Of a stretch of 33,996 nucleotides of DNA, positions 1-8,082 are shown piece after piece. The stretch is from Acidobacteriota bacterium (GTDB lineage: Bacteria > Acidobacteriota > Terriglobia > Bryobacterales > Bryobacteraceae). Each line of letters opens with the position of its first letter. Position 1 is the stretch's first letter. The stretch lies in contig JAPKZB010000064.1 of assembly GCA_026393985.1 (NCBI GenBank), positions 1 to 33,996 on the forward strand, read 5' to 3'. The notes under the pieces are model-generated. The model was not told the origin of the DNA and did not search any database. It saw only the letters and a list, made by a program, of their open reading frames with translations. The translations under genes were made by a program, and so were the position numbers.

Positions 1-177
1 CATGCAGGTTGGCATGTCGGCTTCGAGTTTGCCGAGGTTTTCGCCGGTGACGATGGAATTGAGTGAGCTGATGTATTTGCCGGTGGGTGTTTTGGGTCCG
101 CGGCTTTTGGCGCCATTGGCGCGGGCGACGGCCGCGCGGTGGGCTTTTTGCTCTTCGGTGAGCGGTGGTTTTTCCAT
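1..177 (-). CDS. Conserved Acidobacteria-type hypothetical protein, N-terminal 59 residues (cut by window edge)
   Basis: The minus strand reads an uninterrupted 59-codon frame beginning with ATG at 177 and running off the left edge. The start MEKPPLTEEQKAHRAAVARA followed by NGAKSRGPKTPTGK is the signature of a short, highly repeated protein family in Solibacter-like Acidobacteria, whose function is unknown. A GAGG-type ribosome binding site lies about 6 nt upstream (near 183-187). The plus-strand frame covering the same bases has no recognisable content and is a shadow. The family members I recall are often placed near mobile or repeated DNA, but that is memory, not something seen here. The rest of the protein lies outside the window. 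Confidence 0.7.
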   Translation of the reverse strand, partial: MEKPPLTEEQKAHRAAVARANGAKSRGPKTPTGKYISSLNSIVTGENLGKLEADMPTCM

Positions 178-211
178 GGTTTACCTCGTGTTTTTGGCCT
201 GGGAAAACAGA

Positions 212-264
212 AAAGGCGCCGCGGGCTGCAATCGCGAAAGGGATTGCAGCACCGAGCGCCCTTT
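212..264 (-). promoter_or_regulatory. Leader hairpin upstream of the minus-strand gene (attenuator- or terminator-like)
   Basis: A perfect 9-bp inverted repeat, gctgcaatc (225-233) and gattgcagc (242-250), encloses an 8-nt loop. An outer stem ggcgc (215-219) with gcgcc (256-260) plus AAA/TTT flanks lengthens it. Read on the minus strand, the structure is followed by TTTTCTGTTTT and lies about 35 nt before the start of the gene at 177. It could be a terminator of an upstream transcript or an attenuator in the leader; nothing decides between them. Confidence 0.45.
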
Positions 265-623
265 GCAACCTGAAAGTAGCACAGGGGGCAAGCGCAGCCG
301 GGACAGGGCGGGGCGGACGGCGGGGCGATGGCGTTTAGAATGAATCGGTTGCGGCGGGATAAAATATTTGCACGGTCCGTGAAGCCGGGTAGTGGGGTAG
401 GGCAGCCAGAGTGGTCGTCATTTCATGGGCGAGCTCGGCGATTTGGTGTGGAATCTATTGGGGGGGAATTGTGGGTCATCGAAAGGTCCGGGGAACGGTT
501 ACGCGCGGGTAGTTCGATTCGGTATGGCGGTTTCCCGGGTCCTCGGCTTCCTGCCCGGAAGGGGCGATTTGTGTTACGCTATCGACGCGGGCGGTGAGTT
601 CCGGGTGGGAGTTTTAGGCCAGG
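265..623. other. Intergenic region, divergent from the left gene, upstream of the glycan operon
   Basis: About 360 bp with no convincing gene. Short frames here lack a plausible ribosome binding site or recognisable content. It must hold the promoter of the following operon. One AT-rich patch (TAAAAT at 360-365) could be a -10 element, but no good -35 accompanies it. Confidence 0.4.
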
Positions 624-1376
624 TTGAATTTGCAAACAGTTTCCAAGACGCCCACTAAGTGGCCCAAGGTTCTCCCGCCATTGACTGCCGAACAGCGCCG
701 GATCAGCGATGAGTTCATGAAACTCTGGCACGACCGGTTACCCGGGGCGTGGTATGGATTTATTGAGAAGTTCAATCACAGTTTTCCGGTGCGGCACTCG
801 AAGCGGGGCTTCCGCTCGACACTGGAGATTGGCTCCGGCCTGGGCGAGCATCTTCGCTACGAGTCCTTGACGGCTGAGCAGAAGAGCGGCTACCACGCAC
901 TGGAACTCCGGGAGAACATGGCCGCCGAGATTCGCCGGAGTTTTCCGGATATTAACGTTCTCGTCGGCGACTGCCAGAAGCGTTTGGACTTTCCGGACGG
1001 GTCGTTCGACCGCGTCATTGCCGTTCATGTTCTGGAACACCTGCCCGACCTGCCCAGCTGCATCCGCGAGGTGTATCGTCTTCTCGACAAGACCAAGGGT
1101 CAATTTCTGATCGTCATCCCGACCGAAGGCTCGCTAGCGTATACGATCGCCCGGAAGATTTCGGCAGAGCGTGAGTACAAGAAGGCTTACGGGGGCGATT
1201 ACTCGTGGTTCTACAAACGGGAACACATCAACATCCCGGCGGAGATCCTGGAGGAACTGCACCGGTACTTCGAGATCGAGGAGCGATCGGCATACCCGTT
1301 CGGCTTCTTTCCGCTCCTGTTTTGTAACCTGTGTCTGGGTCTGTCCTGCCGCCCCCGGCCACAGCCCCTTGGCTAA
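624..1376 (+). CDS. Class I SAM-dependent methyltransferase
   Basis: A 250-residue protein with a Rossmann-type methyltransferase core. Motif I is seen as LEIGSGLGEH (about residues 67-76), the acidic motif near HALELREN, a DCQ motif after strand 3, and FDRVIAVHVLEHLPD as the post-motif segment of Methyltransf_11/25 proteins. The substrate cannot be read from sequence. As first gene of a heptose/glycan operon it may methylate a sugar of the surface polymer, which is inference. The start at 624 is a TTG with only a weak Shine-Dalgarno; an in-frame ATG near 716 would remove residues before the core, so the start is uncertain. The C-terminus ends just before the glycosyltransferase gene, with about 26 nt between this stop and the chosen next ATG. 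Confidence 0.75.
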   Translation: MNLQTVSKTPTKWPKVLPPLTAEQRRISDEFMKLWHDRLPGAWYGFIEKFNHSFPVRHSKRGFRSTLEIGSGLGEHLRYESLTAEQKSGYHALELRENMAAEIRRSFPDINVLVGDCQKRLDFPDGSFDRVIAVHVLEHLPDLPSCIREVYRLLDKTKGQFLIVIPTEGSLAYTIARKISAEREYKKAYGGDYSWFYKREHINIPAEILEELHRYFEIEERSAYPFGFFPLLFCNLCLGLSCRPRPQPLG

Positions 1377-1402
1377 GTCATGGTGTCCCCAACGTTACTC
1401 CG

Positions 1403-2365
1403 ATGAATCACGCTTCTCCAGCCCCGCCGGAGGCGCCGGTATTCTCGCTCGTGGTGCCGGTTTACAAGGAAGAGAGGAATATCCGGCCTTTCCTCGCCCG
1501 CGCCGAGGCCGTTTTCGCTTCGATGGGCAAGACGTACGAGATCATTTTCACGCTAGACCCTTCGCCGGACCGCACCGAAGAGGTAATTCTCGCGGAGATT
1601 CAGCGAAATCCGAACATCCGGCTGCTGGTCTTCTCCCGGCGGTTCGGACAGCCGGCGGCGACGATGGCCGGCATTCTGACCTGTCGCGGGGAGGCTTGCA
1701 TCGTGATCGATGTCGATCTGCAGGATCAGCCCGAGCTGATTCCGGAGCTCTATGCCCGGCTGGCCGAAGGATTTGAGGTTGTCTACGCCAAGCGTCGTTC
1801 GCGCAAGGGCGAAACGCTGATCAAGCGGATGGTGGCTCATGTCGGCTACGCGGTGATCAACACGTTGAGCGATGTGCCGATTCCGCGGAATACGGGTGAT
1901 TTCCGGATTATGACGCGGCGGGTGATTGAAGAGCTGCGGCGCCTGAATGAGACCCACGGCTTTCTGCGGGGGCTGGTGGCGTTTGTGGGGTTTAAGCAGA
2001 CGTTTGTCGAATACGACCGGGACGAGCGGCTCTCCGGCGCGGGCAACTACAACCGGCTGACCGGCTCCTTGAAGATTGGTTTGAACGGACTGATCAGCTT
2101 CAGTTCGCGGCCGTTGTCGCTGATGTCGATCGGCGGAGCGCTGCTGGCGGGTTTCAGCTTTCTGGTGGGCGGGTGGTACGTGTTTCAAAAGTTGATCGGC
2201 GTGGACCTGACGCCGGGACTATCGACCACGGTGCTGTTTATCAGCTTCTTTGCCGGGGTACAGTTGCTCGGACTCGGTTTGTTGGGCGAGTATGTCGGCC
2301 GGATCTATGACGAGGTGAAGCGCCGTCCGATGTATATCGTCGACCGCAGGGCGAACTTTGATTAA
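1403..2365 (+). CDS. Membrane-anchored family 2 glycosyltransferase (polyprenyl-phosphate sugar transferase type)
   Basis: A 320-residue GT2 protein of the DPM1/GtrB/ArnC type. The N-terminus FSLVVPVYKEERNI begins the GT-A fold, DPSPDRT and the metal-binding CIVIDVDLQDQPE region follow, and RNTGDFRIM is the characteristic later motif. Two C-terminal membrane segments (about MSIGGALLAGFSFLVGGW and TTVLFISFFAGVQLLGLGLL) followed by GEYVGRIYDEVKRRP match the usual ending of this family. It probably moves a sugar from a nucleotide donor to undecaprenyl phosphate at the inner face of the membrane. An upstream in-frame start at 1331 exists, but it would overlap the methyltransferase by 46 nt and add a low-complexity tail, so ATG 1403 is chosen. 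Confidence 0.88.
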   Translation: MNHASPAPPEAPVFSLVVPVYKEERNIRPFLARAEAVFASMGKTYEIIFTLDPSPDRTEEVILAEIQRNPNIRLLVFSRRFGQPAATMAGILTCRGEACIVIDVDLQDQPELIPELYARLAEGFEVVYAKRRSRKGETLIKRMVAHVGYAVINTLSDVPIPRNTGDFRIMTRRVIEELRRLNETHGFLRGLVAFVGFKQTFVEYDRDERLSGAGNYNRLTGSLKIGLNGLISFSSRPLSLMSIGGALLAGFSFLVGGWYVFQKLIGVDLTPGLSTTVLFISFFAGVQLLGLGLLGEYVGRIYDEVKRRPMYIVDRRANFD

Positions 2366-2395
2366 GAAGGGCAGTAACGAGACAAAGGGATCGGA

Positions 2396-3358
2396 ATGAG
2401 CAAGCGTTTTATTGTCACCGGATGTGCGGGGTTCATCGGCAGTAATCTGGTGGATCGGTTGCTGGCGAACGGGCATGAGGTGGTGGGCGTCGATAACCTT
2501 TCGACGGGCTTGATGCGATTCCTTGCCGGGGCGAGCGCGAATCCGCGTTTCCGGTTCATCCGGATTGATTTGCTGGACCTTCCGGGTCTGGTCGCGGCGT
2601 TCGCGGGCGGGGAGGTGGTGGTGCATCTGGCGGCGAATGCGGATGTACGGTTTGGCACCGAGCACCCGCGGCGGGACCTTGAGCAGAACACGATTGCGAC
2701 CTACAACGTGCTCGAAGCGATGCGGGCGAATGGGATCAAGCACATCGCCTTTTCCTCAACGGGATCGGTTTACGGCGAAGCGGCGGTGATTCCGACGCCG
2801 GAGGACGGCCCGTTTCCGATCCAGACCTCGCTTTACGGGGCATCGAAGGCGGCGGGAGAGGGGTTGATTTCCGCGTATTGCGAGGGCTTCGGGTTCCAGG
2901 CCTGGATTTTTCGCTTCGTGTCGATTCTGGGTGAGCGCTATACGCATGGCCATGTGTTCGACTTTTATAAAAAGTTGAAAGCCGATCCGACGCGGCTGCC
3001 GGTGCTGGGCAACGGCAGGCAGCGGAAGTCTTATCTTTACGTGCAGGATTGCATTGACGCGATTCTTCTGGCGATGGAGGCGGCGGGCGAGAAGGTGAAC
3101 ATCTTTAACCTGGGCGTAGATGGCTACTGCGAGGTGAATGACTCGATCGGGTGGATTTGCGAGGAACTCGGGGTGAAGCCTGTATTGGAGTACTCGGGCG
3201 GGGACCGGGGATGGATTGGAGATAACCCGTTTATCTTCCTCGACACGCGGAGGATTCAGGCGCTGGGGTGGCGTCCGAAGCTGGACATCCGGGCCGGGGT
3301 GATCCAGACGGTCCGCAGCCTGGTGGACAATCCCTGGGTATTCGAGGAGCGGAAGTAG
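2396..3358 (+). CDS. Extended SDR NAD-dependent epimerase/dehydratase
   Basis: A 320-residue nucleotide-sugar epimerase/dehydratase. The start MSKRFIVTGCAGFIGSNLVD carries the GxxGxxG NAD-binding motif, VDNLSTG is the adenine-side motif of UDP-glucose 4-epimerase relatives, and VHLAANADVR and the active site FSSTGSVYGE with YGASK (Tyr-x-x-x-Lys) follow. A purine-rich AAAGGGATCGG precedes the ATG. Given the GDP-heptose genes downstream, it may act on a GDP- or UDP-linked hexose or heptose of the same glycan. The exact reaction (4-epimerase, 4,6-dehydratase or 3,5-epimerase) cannot be told apart by reading. Confidence 0.85.
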   Translation: MSKRFIVTGCAGFIGSNLVDRLLANGHEVVGVDNLSTGLMRFLAGASANPRFRFIRIDLLDLPGLVAAFAGGEVVVHLAANADVRFGTEHPRRDLEQNTIATYNVLEAMRANGIKHIAFSSTGSVYGEAAVIPTPEDGPFPIQTSLYGASKAAGEGLISAYCEGFGFQAWIFRFVSILGERYTHGHVFDFYKKLKADPTRLPVLGNGRQRKSYLYVQDCIDAILLAMEAAGEKVNIFNLGVDGYCEVNDSIGWICEELGVKPVLEYSGGDRGWIGDNPFIFLDTRRIQALGWRPKLDIRAGVIQTVRSLVDNPWVFEERK

Positions 3359-3361
3359 GGC

Positions 3362-4237
3362 ATGGTGCGGCCGCTGGCGGAGCGCTCGGCGATTATCACG
3401 GGCGCTAATCAGGGATTGGGCCGGGAGATTGCACGGCACTATATCCTGGCGGGTGCCAACGTTTTGTTGTGCGCGCGGAACGAGGGGCTGCTTGCCGAGG
3501 CGCGGGCGGAGTTGGCGGCGCTGGCGGCGCCGGGCCAACAGGTGCTGGCCCAACCGGCCGATGTATCGCTGGCGGGCGAGGGGGAGGCTCTGGTGAAGAC
3601 CGCGCTCGAGGCCTTTGGGGCGGTGGAGATTCTGGTGAATAACGCGGGGGTGCAGGGGGCGAAGGGAGGCGTCGAGGTGGCCGATTGGGCGGAGTGGATC
3701 CGGACGATCGAGATAAATCTATTCGGTTCGGTGCTGCTGTGCCGGGCGGTGCTGCCGCATTTCCGAGCGAGGGGATACGGGAAGATTGTGCAGCTGTCGG
3801 GTGGGGGCGCGACGAATCCGATGCCTTATCTTTCGGCCTACGCGGTTTCGAAGGCCGGGATTGTGCGGTTCGTGGAGACGCTGGCGGAGGAGGTGCGCGG
3901 TACGGGGATCGATGTGAATGCGCTGGCGCCGGGGGCGTTGAACACGCGGATGCTGGAGGAGGTGTTAGAGGCCGGCCCGGAGAAGGTGGGGCAGGCGGCC
4001 TACGAGCGCGCGCTGAAGCAGAAGGCCGCCGGGGGCGCTCCGCCCGCGCGGGCGGCGGAGCTGGCGGTGTTTTTGGGCGGGGCGGCGAGTGACGGGATTA
4101 CGGGGAAGCTGGTGAGCGCGCTTTGGGACAACTGGGAGCGGTGGCCGGAGCATGGCGGGGAGCTGGCAGGGAGCGATGTGTATACGCTGCGGCGGATTAC
4201 CGGGCGGGACCGCGGGATGGAATGGGGGGACAAGTGA
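3362..4237 (+). CDS. Short-chain dehydrogenase/reductase (classical SDR)
   Basis: A 291-residue classical SDR. It shows the cofactor motif TGANQGLG near residue 14, NNAG in the middle, the catalytic Ser in QLSGGGA, and the YAVSK active-site pair. The segment ALAPGALNTRM is the usual PG motif. The C-terminus is about 40 residues longer than a minimal SDR and ends in LRRITGRDRGMEW. It begins 3 nt after the epimerase stop and its stop overlaps the next gene's start in GTGA, so it is co-translated with them. A role in oxidising or reducing a sugar intermediate of the operon is inferred from context only. Confidence 0.85.
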   Translation: MVRPLAERSAIITGANQGLGREIARHYILAGANVLLCARNEGLLAEARAELAALAAPGQQVLAQPADVSLAGEGEALVKTALEAFGAVEILVNNAGVQGAKGGVEVADWAEWIRTIEINLFGSVLLCRAVLPHFRARGYGKIVQLSGGGATNPMPYLSAYAVSKAGIVRFVETLAEEVRGTGIDVNALAPGALNTRMLEEVLEAGPEKVGQAAYERALKQKAAGGAPPARAAELAVFLGGAASDGITGKLVSALWDNWERWPEHGGELAGSDVYTLRRITGRDRGMEWGDK

Positions 4238-5244
4238 GCGGAAGGGAGCCGGGGTTCGGAATCGGGATTGTAGGCTGCGGTCTGATTGGGCAGAAGCGGG
4301 CGGCGGCGGCGGGGCCGGGCGGGCGGGTGCTTGCTTGCGCGGATGTAAACCAGGAGCGCGCCGAGCAGTTGGCGGCGAGATGCGGGGCACGGGGCTTGGG
4401 GGACTGGCGGGAGTTGGTGGCCCTGCCGGAGGTTCAGATTGTGATTGTCGCTACGCTACATGACAGTTTGGCGGAGATTACGCGCGGGGCGATGGCGGCG
4501 GGCAAGCACGTGCTGGTGGAAAAGCCGGCGGCGCGTTCGGCCGGGGAGTTGGCGCCGGTGGTAGAGGCGGCGGCGGCGAGCGGGGTGAAGGTGCGCGTGG
4601 GGTTCAACCATCGATACCACCGTTCCCTGCAGAAGGCGAAGGCGATTGTGGAGGCGGGGGAGTTAGGGGAGCTGCTGTTTTTGCGGGCGCGCTACGGACA
4701 TGGGGGGCGGGTGGGATACGACAGGGAATGGCGGGCGAACCCGAGCCTGTCGGGAGGCGGGGAGTTGATTGATCAGGGGCCGCACGTGATTGATCTGTCG
4801 CGGTGGTTTCTGGGGGATTTTTCGGAGGTGGAGGGTTTTGCCCACACCTATTTCTGGGACATGCCGGTGGACGATAACGGGTTTCTGATGCTGCGGACAC
4901 CGCGCCAGCAGATGGCGTTCCTGCACGTTTCGTGCACGGAGTGGAAGAATACGTTTTCGTTGGAGTTATACGGCAGGGCGGGTAAGCTGGAGTTATCCGG
5001 GCTGGGCGGCAGCTACGGGGTGGAGCGGATTACGCATTACAGGATGAGCGCGGCGATGGGTCCGCCGGAGACGGTGGCGTGGGAGTATCCGATGGCGGAT
5101 AACTCGTGGGCGGTGGAGTTGGCGGAGTTTTACGAAGATATCCGACGCGACCGGCAGCCCGCCGCCGGGCTGCGCGATGCGTTGGCGGCCCTAGAAATTA
5201 TTCAGAGGATTTACTCACGATCCGGTTATGATCATCACGCGTAG
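4234..5244 (+). CDS. Gfo/Idh/MocA family NAD(P)-dependent oxidoreductase
   Basis: A 336-residue protein. GIGIVGCGLIGQKRA is the N-terminal Rossmann motif, VLVEKPAARS carries the family EKP catalytic motif, and GFNHRYHRSL and GGELIDQGPHVIDLSRW are typical of the C-terminal domain, with His in the catalytic position. The frame stays open upstream to 4123, but those 37 codons lie inside the SDR gene. GTG at 4234 overlaps the SDR stop (GTGA) and follows a run of G that can serve as ribosome binding site, so it is taken as the start. The family oxidises or reduces sugars and nucleotide sugars; together with the SDR it could build a keto or amino sugar of the glycan (inference). Confidence 0.87.
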   Translation: MSGREPGFGIGIVGCGLIGQKRAAAAGPGGRVLACADVNQERAEQLAARCGARGLGDWRELVALPEVQIVIVATLHDSLAEITRGAMAAGKHVLVEKPAARSAGELAPVVEAAAASGVKVRVGFNHRYHRSLQKAKAIVEAGELGELLFLRARYGHGGRVGYDREWRANPSLSGGGELIDQGPHVIDLSRWFLGDFSEVEGFAHTYFWDMPVDDNGFLMLRTPRQQMAFLHVSCTEWKNTFSLELYGRAGKLELSGLGGSYGVERITHYRMSAAMGPPETVAWEYPMADNSWAVELAEFYEDIRRDRQPAAGLRDALAALEIIQRIYSRSGYDHHA

Positions 5245-6211
5245 CCCGCTTCGCATTACTCTTGGCGGGGGCGGCACGGACCTGCCCTCTTACTACCGGG
5301 ACCACGAGGGATTCCTCGTGTCGGCGGCGATCGACCGCTATGTTTACGTCAACGTGATGCGGCCGTTCACGCCGGGAATTTACCTGAAATATTCGCAGCT
5401 GGAGCATGTCGAGCGGATTGATGAAGTGAAGCATCCGATAATCCGGGAGGCTTTGCATCTGCTGGGATTCCAGACGCCGCAGGTTGAGATTACGACGCTG
5501 GCGGACATTCCTTCGGGTACGGGTCTGGGTTCGTCCGGGAGCTTTACGACGGCGCTTTTGAAGGCGTTGTACACGCACCGGAGGCGGCACCTGCACCAGG
5601 AGGAGTTGGCGGAGTTGGCATGCCATATTGAAATTGACCGGCTAGGGGAGCCGATCGGCAAACAGGACCAGTATATTGCCGCTTATGGCGGCGTGACCTG
5701 TTTCACCTTTCACCGGAATGACAAGGTAACGGCCGTGCCGCTGCAGATCAGCATGGAGACGATGTTTGCTCTGGAGGACGATTTGATTCTGTTCTTTACT
5801 GGCTTTTCCCGCAGCGCGAGCGGGATTTTGCGGGATCAGAATGTCCGTTCCCAGCAGAATAACGCGGAGATGCTGAGCAACCTGCATTACGTGAAAGACC
5901 TCGGCTACCGGAGCAAGGCCGCACTGGAGGCAGGCAAGACGGGTCTGCTCGGCGAGCTGATGCATGAGCACTGGGAGCATAAGAAGCGGCGTTCGGCGGG
6001 GATGAGCAATTCGCAGATTGACGAGTGGTATGAGCTAGGGATGAAGAACGGGGCGGTGGGCGGCAAACTGGTGGGGGCCGGCGGCGGCGGATTTTTGATG
6101 TTTGTGGCCGAGGACCGGAACAAGCTGCGGCGGGCGATGGCCGGGGCAGGCCTTGAGGAGGTGCGCTTCCGGTTCGACTTTGAGGGGACGAAGGTGATGA
6201 TGTCGTCATGA
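5228..6211 (+). CDS. hddA: GHMP-family sugar kinase, D-glycero-alpha-D-manno-heptose 7-phosphate kinase type
   Basis: A 327-residue GHMP kinase. The start MIITRSPLRITLGGGGTDLP is the N-terminal motif of the HddA/FGGY-like sugar kinase branch, DIPSGTGLGSSGSFTTAL is the ATP-binding GHMP motif 2, and GGKLVGAGGGGFLMF is motif 3. HddA phosphorylates D-glycero-D-manno-heptose 7-phosphate to the alpha-1,7-bisphosphate in the GDP-heptose route. The next genes encode the other three steps, which is the strongest argument for this assignment; L-fucose kinase-like relatives share the motifs. The gene overlaps the previous one by 17 nt. Confidence 0.82.
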   Translation: MIITRSPLRITLGGGGTDLPSYYRDHEGFLVSAAIDRYVYVNVMRPFTPGIYLKYSQLEHVERIDEVKHPIIREALHLLGFQTPQVEITTLADIPSGTGLGSSGSFTTALLKALYTHRRRHLHQEELAELACHIEIDRLGEPIGKQDQYIAAYGGVTCFTFHRNDKVTAVPLQISMETMFALEDDLILFFTGFSRSASGILRDQNVRSQQNNAEMLSNLHYVKDLGYRSKAALEAGKTGLLGELMHEHWEHKKRRSAGMSNSQIDEWYELGMKNGAVGGKLVGAGGGGFLMFVAEDRNKLRRAMAGAGLEEVRFRFDFEGTKVMMSS

Positions 6212-6245
6212 GGGGCGGGAACGCGAAGAAGGGGGGACGCTCGTT

Positions 6246-6947
6246 ATGCTTCCGGTGGTGATTCTGGCGGGTGGCCTGGCGACGCGTTTGCGTCCGATAA
6301 CGGAGAAGATTCCGAAGGCGCTGGTGGAGATCAACGGGAGACCGTTTATTGAGCACCAGCTGGAGTTGTTGGCCCGGAACGGCATTTCGCGCGTGGTGCT
6401 GAGCGTTGCCTACCTTGGCGAGATGATCGCGGAGCACGTAGGAGATGGGGGCAGGTTCGGTGTTTCGGTGAGTTACTCCTTCGACGGGGACCGTTATCTG
6501 GGGACGGCCGGAGCGATCCGGCGGGCGCTGCCCCTGCTGGGTCCGGAGTTCTTCACGCTGTATGGCGACTCGTATCTGACGGTGCCTTTTGCCGAGGTGG
6601 AAGCGGCGTTTCGCGCAAGCGGGCAGCGGGCGCTGATGACGGTGTACCGGAACGAGGGTGCTTTTGATACGAGTAACGTGGAGTTTGCGGCCGGGCGGAT
6701 TGTGGCTTACGACAAGCGGCACCGAACCGCACGGATGCAGCATATCGATTACGGCCTGGGGGTTTTTGAGGGCGGGGTATTCGCGGAGTTACCGGAGGGT
6801 GAGCCGGCGGATCTGGCGACGGTGTATCAGGACGTGCTGGCGGCGGGGGGGCTGGCGGCTTTTGAAGTGGGGGAGCGCTTTTACGAGATCGGCACGGTGG
6901 CCGGGATCGAGGACACGGAGCGGTTTTTGAAGCAGCGAGGTGCGTGA
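6246..6947 (+). CDS. hddC: Nucleotidyltransferase, D-glycero-alpha-D-manno-heptose 1-phosphate guanylyltransferase type
   Basis: A 233-residue sugar-phosphate nucleotidyltransferase. VILAGGLATRLRPITEKIPKA is the NTP-transferase signature with the catalytic Arg and Lys, and LYGDSYL carries the metal-binding Asp. Small size and context fit HddC, which makes GDP-D-glycero-alpha-D-manno-heptose from the 1-phosphate. Base specificity (GTP versus CTP or UTP) cannot be read, so the GDP assignment rests on the neighbouring HddA-like kinase. A G-rich Shine-Dalgarno (near 6230-6237) precedes ATG 6246. The stop overlaps the isomerase start in TGATG. Confidence 0.8.
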   Translation: MLPVVILAGGLATRLRPITEKIPKALVEINGRPFIEHQLELLARNGISRVVLSVAYLGEMIAEHVGDGGRFGVSVSYSFDGDRYLGTAGAIRRALPLLGPEFFTLYGDSYLTVPFAEVEAAFRASGQRALMTVYRNEGAFDTSNVEFAAGRIVAYDKRHRTARMQHIDYGLGVFEGGVFAELPEGEPADLATVYQDVLAAGGLAAFEVGERFYEIGTVAGIEDTERFLKQRGA

Positions 6948-7543
6948 TGAGTTTTGTAGCCCAGTATTTGCGCGAGTCGATTTCGATTATTGAGCAGTTG
7001 GACCATGCGGCGATAGAGCGGATGGTGGAGATCCTGGCGGCGACGCGGCAGGAGGGGGGACGGTTGTTTCTTTTGGGGGTCGGGGGGTCGGCGTCGAACG
7101 CTTCTCACGCGGTGAATGACTTCCGAAAGATCGTGGGAATGGAGGCTTACGCGCCGACCGATAACGTCTCGGAGTTGACGGCGCGGACGAACGATGAGGG
7201 TTGGGATGGGGTGTTCGCCAGTTGGCTGGCGGGCAGCCGGTTGCGGGCGGCGGATTGCTTGTTGGTGTTTTCGGTGGGGGGCGGCAACTTAGAGAAGAAT
7301 GTCAGTCCGAATTTGGTGAAGGCGCTGGCGTTCGGGCGGGAGGTGGGCTGCCGGATCCTCGGGATTGTGGGCCGGGACGGGGGATACACGGCACAGGTGG
7401 CGGATGCTTGCGTGATTGTGCCGACGGTGAACGTGACACACACGACGCCGCACGCCGAGGCGTTTCAGGCGGTGGTGTGGCATCTGCTGGTGTCGCATCC
7501 GGCGTTGAAGGCGGCGGAGACGAAATGGGAATCGGTACGCTGA
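6947..7543 (+). CDS. gmhA: SIS-domain phosphosugar isomerase, sedoheptulose 7-phosphate isomerase type
   Basis: A 198-residue single SIS-domain protein. LFLLGVGGSASNASHAVNDF is the phosphate-binding loop, LLVFSVGGGNLEKNVSP is the second sugar-phosphate motif, and TPHAEAFQAVVWHLLVSHP holds the C-terminal His-x-Glu region seen in GmhA-like isomerases of capsule clusters. Expected reaction: sedoheptulose 7-phosphate to D-glycero-D-manno-heptose 7-phosphate. Relative to E. coli GmhA, the Glu-Glu after the phosphate loop reads Asn-Asp here, so the active site differs somewhat. ATG 6947 is preferred over GTG 6944 because GAGGT (6937-6941) is then ideally spaced. Confidence 0.78.
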   Translation: MSFVAQYLRESISIIEQLDHAAIERMVEILAATRQEGGRLFLLGVGGSASNASHAVNDFRKIVGMEAYAPTDNVSELTARTNDEGWDGVFASWLAGSRLRAADCLLVFSVGGGNLEKNVSPNLVKALAFGREVGCRILGIVGRDGGYTAQVADACVIVPTVNVTHTTPHAEAFQAVVWHLLVSHPALKAAETKWESVR

Positions 7544-8082
7544 GGCGCGCGGTATTTCTGGACCGGGACGGGGTACTGAACGAGGCAGTGGTGCGGGAGG
7601 GCAAACCGTATCCTCCCGCGACGGCGGCGGAGGTGCGGGTGACGGACGGGGCCGCGGAGGGTTTGCGGCGTTTGAAGGAGTTGGGTTTTCTGCTGATTGT
7701 GGTGACGAATCAGCCGGATGTGGGGCGCGGGACGCAGAGTTTGGCTGAGGTGACGGCGATCAATGATCGGCTGGGCGCGGAGATGCCGCTGGACGATGTT
7801 CTGATGTGTCTGCACGCGGGGGATGGTTGCGAATGTCGAAAGCCGCGGCCTGGGCTGCTGTTAGAGGCGGCAGAGCGGCACGGGATTGACGTGGCGGGAA
7901 GTTACCTGATTGGGGACCGGTGGCGGGATATCGAGGCGGCGGCAGCGGCCGGTTGCGCGGGTATCTGGATTGACTACGGATACAATGAACGAGGACCGGC
8001 TTGCCGGCCGGCGGCTGTGGTGGAGAGTATCCGGCAGGCAGTGACATGGATTGAGGAGCAAGAGAGCAGATCATGCAAGTAA
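7525..8082 (+). CDS. gmhB: HAD-IIIA phosphatase, D-glycero-D-manno-heptose 1,7-bisphosphate 7-phosphatase type
   Basis: A 185-residue HAD phosphatase. FLDRDGVLN is the nucleophile DxD motif, VVTNQPDVGRG is motif II, CRKPRPG carries the motif III Lys, and IGDRWRDIEAA is the motif IV acidic pair. Between them CLHAGDGCEC supplies the Cys-x-His and Cys-x-Cys ligands of the GmhB structural zinc, on a shorter loop than in E. coli. It removes the 7-phosphate to give the heptose 1-phosphate used by the nucleotidyltransferase. The chosen ATG lies inside the end of the isomerase gene (19-nt overlap) behind a GGAG site; the frame is open further upstream, but that part is a shadow. Confidence 0.85.
   Translation: MGIGTLRRAVFLDRDGVLNEAVVREGKPYPPATAAEVRVTDGAAEGLRRLKELGFLLIVVTNQPDVGRGTQSLAEVTAINDRLGAEMPLDDVLMCLHAGDGCECRKPRPGLLLEAAERHGIDVAGSYLIGDRWRDIEAAAAAGCAGIWIDYGYNERGPACRPAAVVESIRQAVTWIEEQESRSCK

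Noticed and set aside
4123-4233. N-terminal extension of the Gfo/Idh/MocA protein
   Set aside because: The 37 codons lie within the upstream SDR gene and do not resemble the family; GTG 4234 overlaps the SDR stop and fits the family N-terminus.
7201-7524. N-terminal extension of the GmhB-like phosphatase
   Set aside because: It is the out-of-frame, Gly-rich shadow of the isomerase gene; the HAD motif begins right after ATG 7525.
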